The notes under the pieces: model-generated
Database searches by the model: none
Told to the model about the DNA's origin: nothing
The model's input: the letters and a program-made list of their open reading frames with translations, nothing else
DNA from: Sutterella sp. AM11-39
GTDB lineage: Bacteria; Pseudomonadota; Gammaproteobacteria; Burkholderiales; Burkholderiaceae_F
NCBI RefSeq assembly: GCF_003472385.1
Contig: NZ_QRLV01000007.1
Coordinates: forward strand, 49,465 to 113,464
Direction: 5' to 3'
Length of the DNA stretch: 64,000 bases
Translations under genes and position numbers: made by a program
In this document: in pieces, positions 52,523-63,866 of the stretch
Position numbering within the stretch: the first letter of the stretch is position 1
How the letters are laid out: each line of letters opens with the position of its first letter

Positions 52523-53581
52523 TTACTCCGGCTTCCCTTTTTGCCAGGTACCGGTCAAACTCTCGGCAATGGCGCGCATGGTAAGCGGCGCGCAGCCCTC
52601 GGCTTTGTTATTGGCCACAACGAAAGCTCGCACACCGGACGCTTTGGCAAGCTTTAAAAGCCAAACGATGCCCTCTCGCGCCACGATGTCTTCCTGTTGA
52701 ATCCTGTTAAAGGGCGCCCAATCGCGCTTAAGTCCCGAGTAGGTGCCTCCGGCAGCGAGCGACCAACGAATAACGATGTCTCCGGCAGCCTGCCAAGGGC
52801 CGACTTCAACGCCCGGAGCATCAAAAAGCCTCAGCATATCGGTTTGACGCATGATGCTCGGCATCGAAGGATGAAGCGACAAAACGGGGCGCACGCCGGT
52901 GCTTGCCATTTCCTTTACCCAGCGCGGCGTAAGCAACACACGCGTGCGCATTTCGACGGCAAACGTCACGGATTGCGTCGGCATCCTCGACTTAATCTGG
53001 GAAAAGAAGTCCGCCATCGTGGCGATGGCTGCGTATTGCGCAGGACGCTCAATCAGGGCGTGCCGCGGAATGTTGGGCATCTCAAAAACGAGTACGCCGG
53101 CTTTGTTTCCAAGTCCTTCCACGGCGGGCAGCACAAATTCCTCGAGCGCCCGATCGGCGTTAAGGTAATCGGGATTGGCGTGCATGGGCCTGCCCGTGTG
53201 ATCACGCAGCACACTGTCGCAGACGATCTGAGGCGCTTTGACAAGAAAGCGAAAGTCGTCTGGCACCTGATCGGCAAAACCGGCATAAACATTTTTCTGC
53301 AAAGGCCGATAGAAGGCTCTGTCAATGCCGACCGTTCGAAAAATCGGATACTTGGAGTATGCGGGCAACCCCTGTTGAGAAAGCTGTGACAAGCCGGAGG
53401 CATGCGACCAAACGATGCCTCTCCACCCGGGGAAATTCCAGCTCGACGTTCCCAGATAGATGTTGCGCGGCAGCTTCTGCGCCGTACGCACAAGATCCCG
53501 ATCGGCCGGCTCGGCAACAACGGGGCCGGACATCGGGGGCGTATCGTCAAAAAGGCTCACGTTCTCGAACCTTCTTGTCAC
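52523..53581 (-). CDS. DUF72 (YecE-like) domain protein
   Basis: 352 residues from GTG 53581. The DUF72 TIM-barrel signature is present: YLGTSSWNFPGWRGIVW, KYPIFRTVGIDRAFYRPL, FRFLVKAPQ, and later VRAFVVANNKAEGCAP. Molecular function in the family is unsettled. I chose the GTG because AGGAG lies 8 nt upstream and the longer frame would run through the terminator of the next gene. The C-terminus abuts the mini-lipoprotein gene. Confidence 0.87.
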   Translation of the reverse strand: MTRRFENVSLFDDTPPMSGPVVAEPADRDLVRTAQKLPRNIYLGTSSWNFPGWRGIVWSHASGLSQLSQQGLPAYSKYPIFRTVGIDRAFYRPLQKNVYAGFADQVPDDFRFLVKAPQIVCDSVLRDHTGRPMHANPDYLNADRALEEFVLPAVEGLGNKAGVLVFEMPNIPRHALIERPAQYAAIATMADFFSQIKSRMPTQSVTFAVEMRTRVLLTPRWVKEMASTGVRPVLSLHPSMPSIMRQTDMLRLFDAPGVEVGPWQAAGDIVIRWSLAAGGTYSGLKRDWAPFNRIQQEDIVAREGIVWLLKLAKASGVRAFVVANNKAEGCAPLTMRAIAESLTGTWQKGKPE

Positions 53582-53599
53582 GTGGCTTGCTCCTAAAAA

Positions 53600-53650
53600 T
53601 GAAAAACCCGCACCCAGCTTGCTGCATTGACTGCAGTCAGAGGTGCGGGC
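53600..53650 (-). terminator. Rho-independent terminator of the Spy-like gene
   Basis: On the minus strand CCCGCACC pairs with GGTGCGGG across a loop and is followed by TTTTTC. Confidence 0.88.
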
Positions 53651-53684
53651 CTGAATCCTCATGTAAAGGATTCTAACTTAAGGC

Positions 53685-54335
53685 TTACCAGCGGCAACCG
53701 GGGCCATAACCATACTGGCCGTAGCCATGGCGGGGACCATGCCAACCCCAGCCGTCTCCGCAACGCGGGCCATTGTTGTAGACACAACCGGGACCGCCGG
53801 CGCAACCCGGGCCGTAACCGGGACCGTAGCCCCAGTCACCGCGATGACCGCGATAGTGGTGGCGCGGACCGTTCATGCCGGCGCGGGGTCCCATGCCACG
53901 GCCGTAACCCGGACCCACTCCGTAGCGGGGCTCATACTCGTCCATCATGGCCTGCTGTTCGGGCGTGAGGCTCTTGTCGAGCAGTTCACGGGCCGAAGCG
54001 ATCTGCTCGAGCATGTCAGCACGAACTTTCATGTGTTCGGCGCGGAAACGCATGGCTTCTTCACGATTGGCCGGGCGCTTGCCGTCGCGGGCTTCGTGCC
54101 AGGCAAAGTGCTTGCCGGCGATGTCCTGACGGCTGGCGACGTACTTGTCGAACGCCTGCTTGGCGGGACCGGTAAGATTCATGGCCTGTGCGAGTTCGGC
54201 GTAATCGGCGCGCATCTGCTCAACGCAAGGGGCATTTGTCGTGGTCGGAGCGGCATTCGAAGCGGCGAAAGCCATTCCGGCAAAACCGGCGATTGTTGCA
54301 AAGGCAACTGCTGCAAGGGGAGTCTTCACTTTCAT
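53685..54335 (-). CDS. Spy/CpxP-like periplasmic protein with Gly/His/Cys-rich tail
   Basis: 216 residues. The signal peptide (about 1-24, cleavage AFA) leads a helical domain (about 35-125) with an LTxxQ-like element (SLTPEQQAMMDEY), as in the Spy/CpxP chaperone and metal-stress family. The tail (about 130-216) is low complexity, with GPGYG, HHYRGHRG, GPGCAGGPGC and WGWHGPRHGYGQYGYGPGC repeats, rich in His and Cys, which could bind metal. ATG 54335 has AGAGG 6 nt upstream. It is monocistronic. Confidence 0.8.
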   Translation of the reverse strand: MKVKTPLAAVAFATIAGFAGMAFAASNAAPTTTNAPCVEQMRADYAELAQAMNLTGPAKQAFDKYVASRQDIAGKHFAWHEARDGKRPANREEAMRFRAEHMKVRADMLEQIASARELLDKSLTPEQQAMMDEYEPRYGVGPGYGRGMGPRAGMNGPRHHYRGHRGDWGYGPGYGPGCAGGPGCVYNNGPRCGDGWGWHGPRHGYGQYGYGPGCRW

Positions 54336-56010
<1,675 letters not shown>

Positions 56011-56044
56011 TAAGCGTTTGATTCCATTCTGAACGAACGACTCA

Positions 56045-56084
56045 CCGACGCTGCTTCCGAGTGGAAACAGCGTCGGTTTTGTTT
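56045..56084 (+). terminator. Rho-independent terminator of purB
   Basis: CCGACGCTG pairs with CAGCGTCGG and is followed by TTTTGTTT, 35 nt after the purB stop. Confidence 0.93.
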
Positions 56085-56213
56085 GCGCTCAAGGTAATAC
56101 CGCAAGAAAACACCGAAAACAGCACAAATTGCTTCTCTGCCGTATCAAAGTCACTCCGATGCTCGGTTATAGTTGGAAAACCGAAAATAAGAACATTTCT
56201 GGGAGCATTTGAC

Positions 56214-56990
56214 GTGAAAAAGCAGATTCTGACCGCGGCCTTGTTGTCGCTTCTCTCCGCGGGGCTCACCGCGGCCGAACTCACTGTGGCCGCCACCCCC
56301 GTTCCGCACGGCGATATTCTCCGTTTGGTCGCGCCGGACCTCAAAGCACAAGGGTACGACCTAAAGGTCGTCGAATTCTCCGACTTCGTGAGCCCCAACA
56401 TCGCCCTTGACGCCAAAGAAGTCACTGCTAACTACTACCAGCACAAACCCTTTCTAGACGACGCCGTCAAGAGTCGAGGCCTTAAGATCGCCTCCGTTGC
56501 ACCGATTCACATTCTGCCGATGGCCGCATACTCCAAACGCGTCAAGTCGCTAAACGACCTGCCCAAGGGCGCGCGCATCTCCATTCCCAACGATCCTGCC
56601 AACGGCGGCCGCGCGTTGTTGCTGCTGCAGTCAGCGGGCGTCATCAAACTTAAGGACGGAGCCGGCGCCACCGCAACACCCTTGGACATCGCCGACAATC
56701 CCAAGCGTCTGCGCTTTACCGAAGTAGAAGCCGCACAGGTACCACGCACTCTCGACGATGTTGACGTCGCGATCGTCAACTCCAACTATGCCCTGGGTGT
56801 CGGCTTGAATCCGATCAAGGACTCCATCTACCTTGAAAACAAGGACAGCCCCTACGCCGTCGTTGTCGCCTGCCGCTTGGGCGACGAACAGAACCCGGCC
56901 GTGCAGGCTCTCGTGAAGGCGCTCACGAGCCCCAAGGTCAAGGAATACATGATCAACACCTACAAGGGCGGCGTGGTTCCGGTCTTCTGA
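56214..56990 (+). CDS. MetQ/NlpA-family substrate-binding protein
   Basis: 258 residues. From GTG 56214 (GGGAG 8 nt upstream) it reads MKKQILTAALLSLLSAGLTAAE, a Sec signal without a lipobox Cys. The mature protein has the MetQ pattern: VAATPVPHGDIL, NYYQHKPFLDDAV, RISIPNDPANGGRALLLLQ and VDVAIVNSNYAL. MetQ binds methionine for the MetNI transporter, but neither metN nor metI is here, so this is an orphan with unknown ligand. The frame extends upstream through the purB terminator, which argues against a longer protein. Confidence 0.88.
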   Translation: MKKQILTAALLSLLSAGLTAAELTVAATPVPHGDILRLVAPDLKAQGYDLKVVEFSDFVSPNIALDAKEVTANYYQHKPFLDDAVKSRGLKIASVAPIHILPMAAYSKRVKSLNDLPKGARISIPNDPANGGRALLLLQSAGVIKLKDGAGATATPLDIADNPKRLRFTEVEAAQVPRTLDDVDVAIVNSNYALGVGLNPIKDSIYLENKDSPYAVVVACRLGDEQNPAVQALVKALTSPKVKEYMINTYKGGVVPVF

Positions 56991-57222
56991 TCGAAACCTC
57001 ACCTACTCTTGAATAAGCCGTCCTCGTTTGGGCGGCTTTTTGTTGTGCCTTCTTGATTGCATCCATGTGTCGAGCACACGCGCTTTAACGAACAGGCCTT
57101 TAGCGACTCGGCTAAAATGCGGTGTCTCTGACGCAAACGCACCGAAAAAACATCGGGGCGTCGTTTCGTCTGATTTGTGTCGATTGCGCCTTCGCGCACA
57201 GACTTTTTCCTCTCAAAGAACA

Positions 57223-58629
57223 ATGAAAGAAATTCGCACTCGCATCGCACCGTCCCCGACGGGCATGATGCACTTGGGCACCGCCCGTACCGCCATCTAC
57301 TGCTGGGCCGTTGCACGTCACTTCGGCGGCAAGTTCCTGCTTCGTATCGAAGACACCGATCAGAAGCGCTCCACAGCAGAAGCCACGCAAGTCATTCTCG
57401 ACTCGATGAAGTGGCTCAACCTCGATTACGATGAAGGTCCGATCTATCAGATGGATCGCCTGGAACGTTACCGTGAAGTCGTCGATGAAATGCTCGCCAA
57501 GGGTTTGGCATATAAGTGCTACGCCACGCCCGAAGAGCTCGACGCCATGCGTGAAGCCCAGCGCGCTGCCGGTATCAAGCCGCGTTACGACGGCCGCTGG
57601 CGCCCTGAGAACTGCGTGGGCAAGCCCATTCCCGAAGGCGTCAAGCCCGTCATTCGCTTCCGCAATCCCGACGACGGTGAAGTGACCTGGGACGATGCCG
57701 TTTACGGCCGCATCACCATCGCCAACAAAGAGCTCGACGACCTCATCATCATGCGCGACGGCATTCCCACTTACAACTTTGCCGTTGTGATCGACGATTG
57801 GGACATGAAGGTGAGCCATGTGATCCGCGGTGCCGACCACATCAACAACACGCCTCGCCAGATCAACCTCTACAAAGCTCTGGGCGCTGAAGTACCGGTG
57901 TTTGCGCACCTGCCGCTCATCAACGGTCCCGACGGCCAGAAGCTCTCCAAGCGCCACGGCTCGGTGTCCGTCATGGAATACGAAGCCCGAGGCTTCCTGC
58001 CCGAAGCCGTATTCAACTACCTGGCTCGCCTCGGCTGGGGCCACGGCAACATGGAAAAGTTCACGCGCGAAGAACTCGCCGAAGTGTTCGAGCTACGCGG
58101 CGTCTCCAAGGCTGCCGCTCGTATTGACTTCAAGAAGTTCGAATGGCTCAACGCTCAGTACATGAAGGAAGCCGACGATCAGCGTTTGGCCGGACTCGTC
58201 AAAGCCCGCATTGAAAAGCGTGGCGGCGTCGTTGACGGCGGCCCCGATCTGGCTGGCGTCTGCGCCCTTCTTAAGACCCGTGCCGCAACGCTCGAAGCGC
58301 TTGCCGATCAGGCTCTCTTCTTCTACAAGCCCGCAGAGCCCACCGAAGAAGCCCTCCAGGCCGCTTTGACCGAAGAAAACCGCAAGGCGCTTGCCGCTTT
58401 TGTGGAAGGCATCAAAGCTCTTGAAAACTTCAAGGCTCCCGAAATCTATGGCGTCATCAAGAGCGTCATGGAAGCCCAGGGCATCAAGATGGGCCCGGTT
58501 GCCACTCCGCTTCGCGTGCTCGTTTGCGGTGCCGACAAAGTTCCGCAGATCGACAAGACGCTGGAGCTCTTCGGCAAGCAGACCGTGCTTGCCCGCATTG
58601 AAGAAGGTCTGAAAAAGGCCGGCTTCTAA
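57223..58629 (+). CDS. gltX: Glutamyl-tRNA synthetase
   Basis: 468 residues, a class I synthetase charging tRNA-Glu. The HIGH-type motif is in APSPTGMMHLGTARTA and the KMSKS-type motif in KLSKRHG. RIEDTDQKRS and GVPTYNFAVVIDDWDM-like segments confirm GltX. ATG 57223 gives the family N-terminus MKEIRTRIAPSPTG; the frame is open 65 codons further upstream without similarity. It is monocistronic. Confidence 0.97.
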   Translation: MKEIRTRIAPSPTGMMHLGTARTAIYCWAVARHFGGKFLLRIEDTDQKRSTAEATQVILDSMKWLNLDYDEGPIYQMDRLERYREVVDEMLAKGLAYKCYATPEELDAMREAQRAAGIKPRYDGRWRPENCVGKPIPEGVKPVIRFRNPDDGEVTWDDAVYGRITIANKELDDLIIMRDGIPTYNFAVVIDDWDMKVSHVIRGADHINNTPRQINLYKALGAEVPVFAHLPLINGPDGQKLSKRHGSVSVMEYEARGFLPEAVFNYLARLGWGHGNMEKFTREELAEVFELRGVSKAAARIDFKKFEWLNAQYMKEADDQRLAGLVKARIEKRGGVVDGGPDLAGVCALLKTRAATLEALADQALFFYKPAEPTEEALQAALTEENRKALAAFVEGIKALENFKAPEIYGVIKSVMEAQGIKMGPVATPLRVLVCGADKVPQIDKTLELFGKQTVLARIEEGLKKAGF

Positions 58630-58650
58630 TTCGAGCCTTCCAAGAGCTCA

Positions 58651-58686
58651 AAGGCGCTGCTCCATTGTCGGAGGCGGCGCCTTTTT
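58651..58686 (+). terminator. Rho-independent terminator of gltX
   Basis: AGGCGC...GG-type stem (58651 on) pairs with GGCGCCT, followed by TTTTC, between convergent gltX and the LysE-type gene. Confidence 0.85.
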
Positions 58687-58699
58687 CGTTTCTGTTTCG

Positions 58700-59356
58700 T
58701 CACGCCGCTTGAAGCATGGTAAATAGCGACCAGAAAACGCCGATGGCCAAGAGCCAAAACAACACGGCACTCACCTTGTTGACCCAGAACAAAAACTTCT
58801 TGTTTTGCAGATGGTGTGAAGCAATGGCCGCCACAAAGCCGTAGCCAAGATGAACGGTGAGGCCCACGGCCGCGAAGATGCTGATCAGCGTCGTCATGCG
58901 GGAGACGTAGTCGTGCTGCGGCGTGATGAACTGCGGCAGCAGCGAGAGCAGGAACACGATCAGCATGGGATTTGTGGTCTGCAACAGCATCGCACCGACG
59001 TATGCCGAGCGCAGATTGTGCGAGCGTACCTTGTCTTCCACCGCGGGATTGTTTCCGGCCGCAGTCAGATTAATGGGCTTAGCCTTCCAGTTCTTCCATC
59101 CGAACCAGACCAGCATCAGCGCGCCAACGGCCTGAAGTCCGTAAAACAGCGCAGGCGTTGCCTGAATAACGGCACCCAACCCGGTAGCCGAAACAATTGA
59201 CATCGCGATGATGCCTGTGCAGTTACCCAACGGTGCCGCCCAAGCTCCGCTTTTTCCCAGTCTAAACGAGGAAGTAACGGTGTAGAGCACGCCGGCGCCC
59301 GGCGTCACACAGGCAACGAAGGCCACGAAGGCAAAGAACCAAAGATCGCTGCTCAT
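58700..59356 (-). CDS. LysE/RhtB-family amino acid exporter
   Basis: 218 residues with six membrane helices. The LysE-family start has FVACVTPGAGVLYTVTSSFRLG, then GNCTGIIAMSIVSATGLGAV and MLLQTTNPMLIVFLLSLLPQFI. Members export lysine, homoserine, threonine or related compounds. The substrate is not evident. It is monocistronic, convergent with gltX. Confidence 0.92.
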   Translation of the reverse strand: MSSDLWFFAFVAFVACVTPGAGVLYTVTSSFRLGKSGAWAAPLGNCTGIIAMSIVSATGLGAVIQATPALFYGLQAVGALMLVWFGWKNWKAKPINLTAAGNNPAVEDKVRSHNLRSAYVGAMLLQTTNPMLIVFLLSLLPQFITPQHDYVSRMTTLISIFAAVGLTVHLGYGFVAAIASHHLQNKKFLFWVNKVSAVLFWLLAIGVFWSLFTMLQAA

Positions 59357-59460
59357 GGATTTTGAGAACCAAGTTGGCGACGAAAGACATGCTCTTCACT
59401 ATACGCCGCGCCGAAGATTCTTTGCTCTTTTGCGCTTTGACGCCGGACAAACGCCGTTGA

Positions 59461-60033
59461 TTATGCGGCCAGCGCCTTGAGAATTTCCGCGGGGAAGTCC
59501 TGCTGTCGCCCAATCTTTCGCTCCCACACGTCCGGGGAATCGATTTCTAGCAGCGTCCAGCCGTTATTTATGGCATCGCTTCGAATCGAGGCATGGTCGG
59601 ACAACAAATCGATCAGTGCCGGAGGATCCTGATGCACACGACGTTCGGATGCGCTTGCCTTCTGACAGATAAGTTCGTAGTGGTTGCGGATGTATTTTTC
59701 AGAAAAGACGATGGCGAAGGCTGCAGCGCGGCTCTTTCCCAATCCGTGCGCAAACCTCCCTGCCTCGACAACCGGCAAAGACACTCCTTCGATGATCAAC
59801 GACTGACCGTTTTCATCGGCGACACGTGCCATCTCGCGCACAATGGGCCAGAGGCGCTCGGCAATCGCCTCGTCGTCCTCGGGTGTGAGACCGGAAAAAT
59901 CAGTGTTACCGGACTTGATCAGGCCCATTTTGAGCAGATCCAGGGACACTACGCTCGCACCCGTGAGCCTGGCCAGATGTTTGGCAAACGTTGTTTTACC
60001 CGCATGCGAGGCTCCTTGAAGGAAAAGAATCAT
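59461..60033 (-). CDS. P-loop kinase-like protein of unknown substrate
   Basis: 190 residues starting MILFLQGASHAGKTTFAKHLA, a Walker A (GASHAGKTT) at the very start, then a lid-like helical part and a C-terminal LEIDSPDVWERKIG. It resembles small zeta-toxin or nucleoside/chloramphenicol phosphotransferase-type AAA kinases. The frame extends 76 codons upstream, but that part overlaps the azlC gene start and is family-unlike. No ribosome site is obvious. The substrate is unknown. Confidence 0.7.
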   Translation of the reverse strand: MILFLQGASHAGKTTFAKHLARLTGASVVSLDLLKMGLIKSGNTDFSGLTPEDDEAIAERLWPIVREMARVADENGQSLIIEGVSLPVVEAGRFAHGLGKSRAAAFAIVFSEKYIRNHYELICQKASASERRVHQDPPALIDLLSDHASIRSDAINNGWTLLEIDSPDVWERKIGRQQDFPAEILKALAA

Positions 60034-60175
60034 CTGAAAAAAAAGGAAGAAACGACTGAACGGAGCGATTGGTCCTGCATTATCCGACCTTTCGATCAAC
60101 TTTTGTCCGTCTCGAAGCGCCATTTTTCCCAGGCACGGTTTATCCTTTACGAGTCTTCTTTTCTCGTCAAGCCGT

Positions 60176-60904
60176 ATGTCCGGAACCGCCATACATGATG
60201 CTCTTCGCGGCGTTAAAGCCGCCCTGCCGTTTTGGTTGGGCTTCTTTCCGTTGGGCTTCATTCTGGGAGCTCAGGCTTGCCATAAAGGCATGAGCGTTCC
60301 AACTGCAGCAGCCATGTCCTTCTTCAACTACGCAGGCGGCAGCGAATTTGCCGCCGTCGCTCTTTGGACAGCGACTCCCCCGCTGCTTTTGATTGCCTTT
60401 ACGACTTGGCTTATCAACAGCCGCCACATTGTGATGGGCATGGCACTGTCGCTCTACACCAGAAAACTTTCCACCGGCAAAAGTCTCTTTGCTTTCTTCC
60501 TCATGTGCGACGAAGTGTGGGCCGTAAGCATGCAAGAAATCTCAAGGAGAAAAGCCGCGGGCGTTCCGGAAGACGAATGTTTCTGCTACGCCTTTCATGT
60601 CGGCACGGGACTTGGCTTCTGGTTGCCATGGACATGCTCGACCGCACTGGGTGCCTTTATGGGCGGCACGCTGGGCGACCTCAACCAATGGGGCCTTTCG
60701 ATGGCCTTTCCCGCTACCTTCATCACGCTCATCGTACTGATGTGGCCGGGATTCAAAAATGCGCTTCCTTTGACGGCAAGCGGTATCATTTCGGCCGTCT
60801 GCAGTTTCTGGCTGGCATCGCACTGGTGCGTCCTTTTGGGAACGCTGACGGGACTCGTGCTTGCAGCCTTGCTGCCTCAACATTCAGAAAACCAAGCCGG
60901 CTAA
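60176..60904 (+). CDS. azlC: AzlC-family branched-chain amino acid exporter, large subunit
   Basis: 242 residues with about seven membrane segments. AzlC signature: ALPFWLGFFPLGFILGAQA, FNYAGGSEFAAVAL and INSRHIVMGMALS. AzlC with AzlD exports branched-chain amino acids or analogues across the inner membrane. The small partner azlD follows after 9 nt. Confidence 0.94.
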   Translation: MSGTAIHDALRGVKAALPFWLGFFPLGFILGAQACHKGMSVPTAAAMSFFNYAGGSEFAAVALWTATPPLLLIAFTTWLINSRHIVMGMALSLYTRKLSTGKSLFAFFLMCDEVWAVSMQEISRRKAAGVPEDECFCYAFHVGTGLGFWLPWTCSTALGAFMGGTLGDLNQWGLSMAFPATFITLIVLMWPGFKNALPLTASGIISAVCSFWLASHWCVLLGTLTGLVLAALLPQHSENQAG

Positions 60905-60913
60905 GGAATTCTT

Positions 60914-61243
60914 ATGGAAACACCGATTGCCGATATTTGGTCTCTGCCTAATGTTCGTGAGGCACTCACGATTTTTGCCATGTTCTGCGCCACCTATTCC
61001 ACGCGCCTGATCGGATGGCTTCTGCTTCGAAACAGAACAATTTCACCAGCGTTTCGCCGTGCTTTGGAAGCTGCTCCGGGTTGCGTGATGGCCGCTATCG
61101 TAGCTCCGCAGTTCATGACCACCAATCCAATCACGATCACGGGGCTTTGCACCGCCGTGGCTGTCGCCGTATGGTCACGCAATATGGCCGCAACCGTGAT
61201 TGTTTCGATGCTGGTGTATGCCGGATTGAATAACTGGCTCTGA
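60914..61243 (+). CDS. azlD: AzlD-family small subunit of branched-chain amino acid exporter
   Basis: 109 residues with about four membrane helices: FCATYSTRLIGWLLL, then RALEAAPGCVMAAIVAPQFM and VAVAVWSRNMAATVIVSMLVYAGL. This matches AzlD. AGGAATTCTT precedes the ATG. It is cotranscribed with azlC and ends at a hairpin. Confidence 0.93.
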   Translation: METPIADIWSLPNVREALTIFAMFCATYSTRLIGWLLLRNRTISPAFRRALEAAPGCVMAAIVAPQFMTTNPITITGLCTAVAVAVWSRNMAATVIVSMLVYAGLNNWL

Positions 61244-61248
61244 GGCTG

Positions 61249-61285
61249 AAAAAACGAGTTTTGGAGACGTTACCTCGTTTTCTAT
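61249..61285 (+). terminator. Rho-independent terminator of azlCD
   Basis: AAAACGAG pairs with CTCGTTTT across a 15-nt loop, followed by CTATTCT; the T-run is part of the stem. Confidence 0.7.
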
Positions 61286-61444
61286 TCTGGAACTGTCGTT
61301 ACCGAGTTTTTTTCCTCAGTTTTCGTTCAGATTTGGAGTGATCTTGGAAAACAATCGGAGTTCAAAAAGCAGAGACTTCGGATTTACTGAAGTTTCCCTC
61401 GAAAAGAATTTTCCAATAAAATCAAATACTTACAAAAGTCTCAG

Positions 61445-61474
61445 ATAAAAAGAAAGGTCCGCAGACTGCAGACC
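61445..61474 (-). terminator. Terminator of tRNA-Arg
   Basis: On the minus strand GGTCTGC pairs with GCGGACC around AGTCT and is followed by TTTCTTTTT, 14 nt after the tRNA 3' end. Confidence 0.88.
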
Positions 61475-61487
61475 TCAACCTTTTTGA

Positions 61488-61564
61488 TGGTGCGCCAGGC
61501 AGGATTCGAACCCACGACCCCCTGGTTCGTAGCCAGGTACTCTATCCAACTGAGCTACTGGCGC
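61488..61564 (-). tRNA. tRNA-Arg (anticodon ACG)
   Basis: A 77-nt tRNA with encoded CCA. The acceptor stem is GCGCCAG/CTGGCGC with discriminator A. The D arm has AGCTCAGTTGGATAGAGT. The anticodon stem CCTGG/CCAGG encloses CTACGAA, giving anticodon ACG (position 34 A becomes inosine, reading CGU, CGC and CGA). The T arm has GGTTCGAATCC. It is an isolated gene with its own terminator. Confidence 0.97.
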
Positions 61565-61650
61565 ACATCTGATTTTTCTTTTGTCTCCGTCGCATTGCGC
61601 GGCGAAGAATGCGTATTTTACGGAAGAAAAATAAAAATGCAAGTCTTTTT

Positions 61651-62541
61651 CTAAGATTTTCTTGTCACCTTGTCCGCATCCGCGTCGACGGCAGCATTCA
61701 GAGCCTTCAAAAAGAGCTGTGTAAGCGGACTCTTGATCGCCAGCGGCGGCCACGCCACCGCCACTTCCGTAGTCAGAATCGGCTGCAGCGGTAGGAACAT
61801 CACATCATCGTCTTCCGGAAGAATTCCACCGATGCAAAGCACATGCGCGCCGCTTCTTACCAACAAAGAAGCGTTATAGAGCAGGTTATAGGTTCCTCGG
61901 ATTCTCAGCGAACCTTCCTCCATTCGGCCAGCCCAAAGATTCTGAAGCGCCTTTTGCCGCGGCACATAAAGTTCGACTCCAGACAATTCTTTCGTTTGCA
62001 CGCTCTCATGACCAGCAAAGATCCCGTCTCGGCGTGTCATGAGTCCCCAACGGTTTTGCTCAGGCAGCACAAAGAAATCCAGACCGTTCAGATCAGCCGG
62101 CAAATTGAAAACACCGAAATCAGCCGTTCCCATTTTGAGACTCAAGGCCGCATCCACCGCATTAGAACTTTGCAGCTGCACGCGTACACCCGGGTATTGC
62201 TCGGTGAATTGAGCTACGACATCGGCCACCAACTGCATCACCGGTGTTTCTGCTGCGGCGATTGTGAGTTCGCCCGCAAGCTCCTGTGTCTTCATTACTT
62301 CATCCCGAGCACGTTGCACCATCTCGAGAATTTTCTCGGCGCGACGAAAAAGCATCGCTCCTTTTTCCGTCAACGCAATGCGGCGAGTCGATCGATCAAA
62401 CAAAACTTCTCCAAGTTCGTCTTCAAGGTCGGCAATCTGTCGCGACAACGCGGGCTGCGTCACGTACAGAGCAGCGGCCGCGGCGGTAAAGCTGCGGCGC
62501 CGCGCCACTTCCACGAAGTAACGGAGCTGCTTGATATCCAT
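61651..62541 (-). CDS. LysR-family transcriptional regulator
   Basis: 296 residues. The winged helix (MDIKQLRYFVEVARRRSFTA then AALYVTQPALSRQIADLE) and the effector domain (about 90-290) are typical, in the CynR/CbbR-like subgroup by length. It is divergent from the aldo/keto reductase gene with 136 nt between starts, the usual layout for regulating the neighbour. The dyad GGAATA-TT-TATTCC (62555-62568) is a candidate binding site. Confidence 0.93.
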   Translation of the reverse strand: MDIKQLRYFVEVARRRSFTAAAAALYVTQPALSRQIADLEDELGEVLFDRSTRRIALTEKGAMLFRRAEKILEMVQRARDEVMKTQELAGELTIAAAETPVMQLVADVVAQFTEQYPGVRVQLQSSNAVDAALSLKMGTADFGVFNLPADLNGLDFFVLPEQNRWGLMTRRDGIFAGHESVQTKELSGVELYVPRQKALQNLWAGRMEEGSLRIRGTYNLLYNASLLVRSGAHVLCIGGILPEDDDVMFLPLQPILTTEVAVAWPPLAIKSPLTQLFLKALNAAVDADADKVTRKS

Positions 62542-62554
62542 CGTTTGACTTCTC

Positions 62555-62568
62555 GGAATATTTATTCC
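62555..62568. promoter_or_regulatory. Candidate LysR operator
   Basis: A perfect 6-bp dyad GGAATA-TT-TATTCC, AT-rich, lies 14 nt before the LysR start and in the divergent gap, where LysR-type regulators usually bind. Confidence 0.5.
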
Positions 62569-62638
62569 TGAATTTTATAAATTTCGATGAAAATAAACCA
62601 TTGGAATCGTTGGATTTTCTGCCCTACCATGGCACTAA

Positions 62639-63793
<1,155 letters not shown>

Positions 63794-63815
63794 CCTTGGA
63801 ATCGGAAGAAAAATC

Positions 63816-63866
63816 GCACAGTCGAAACTTGTTTGATCAAAACTGTTTTGGCTGTGCATCTTTTTT
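63816..63866 (+). terminator. Rho-independent terminator of the aldo/keto reductase gene
   Basis: GCACAG pairs with CTGTGC across a long loop and is followed by ATCTTTTTT. It lies 22 nt after the stop. Confidence 0.7.
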
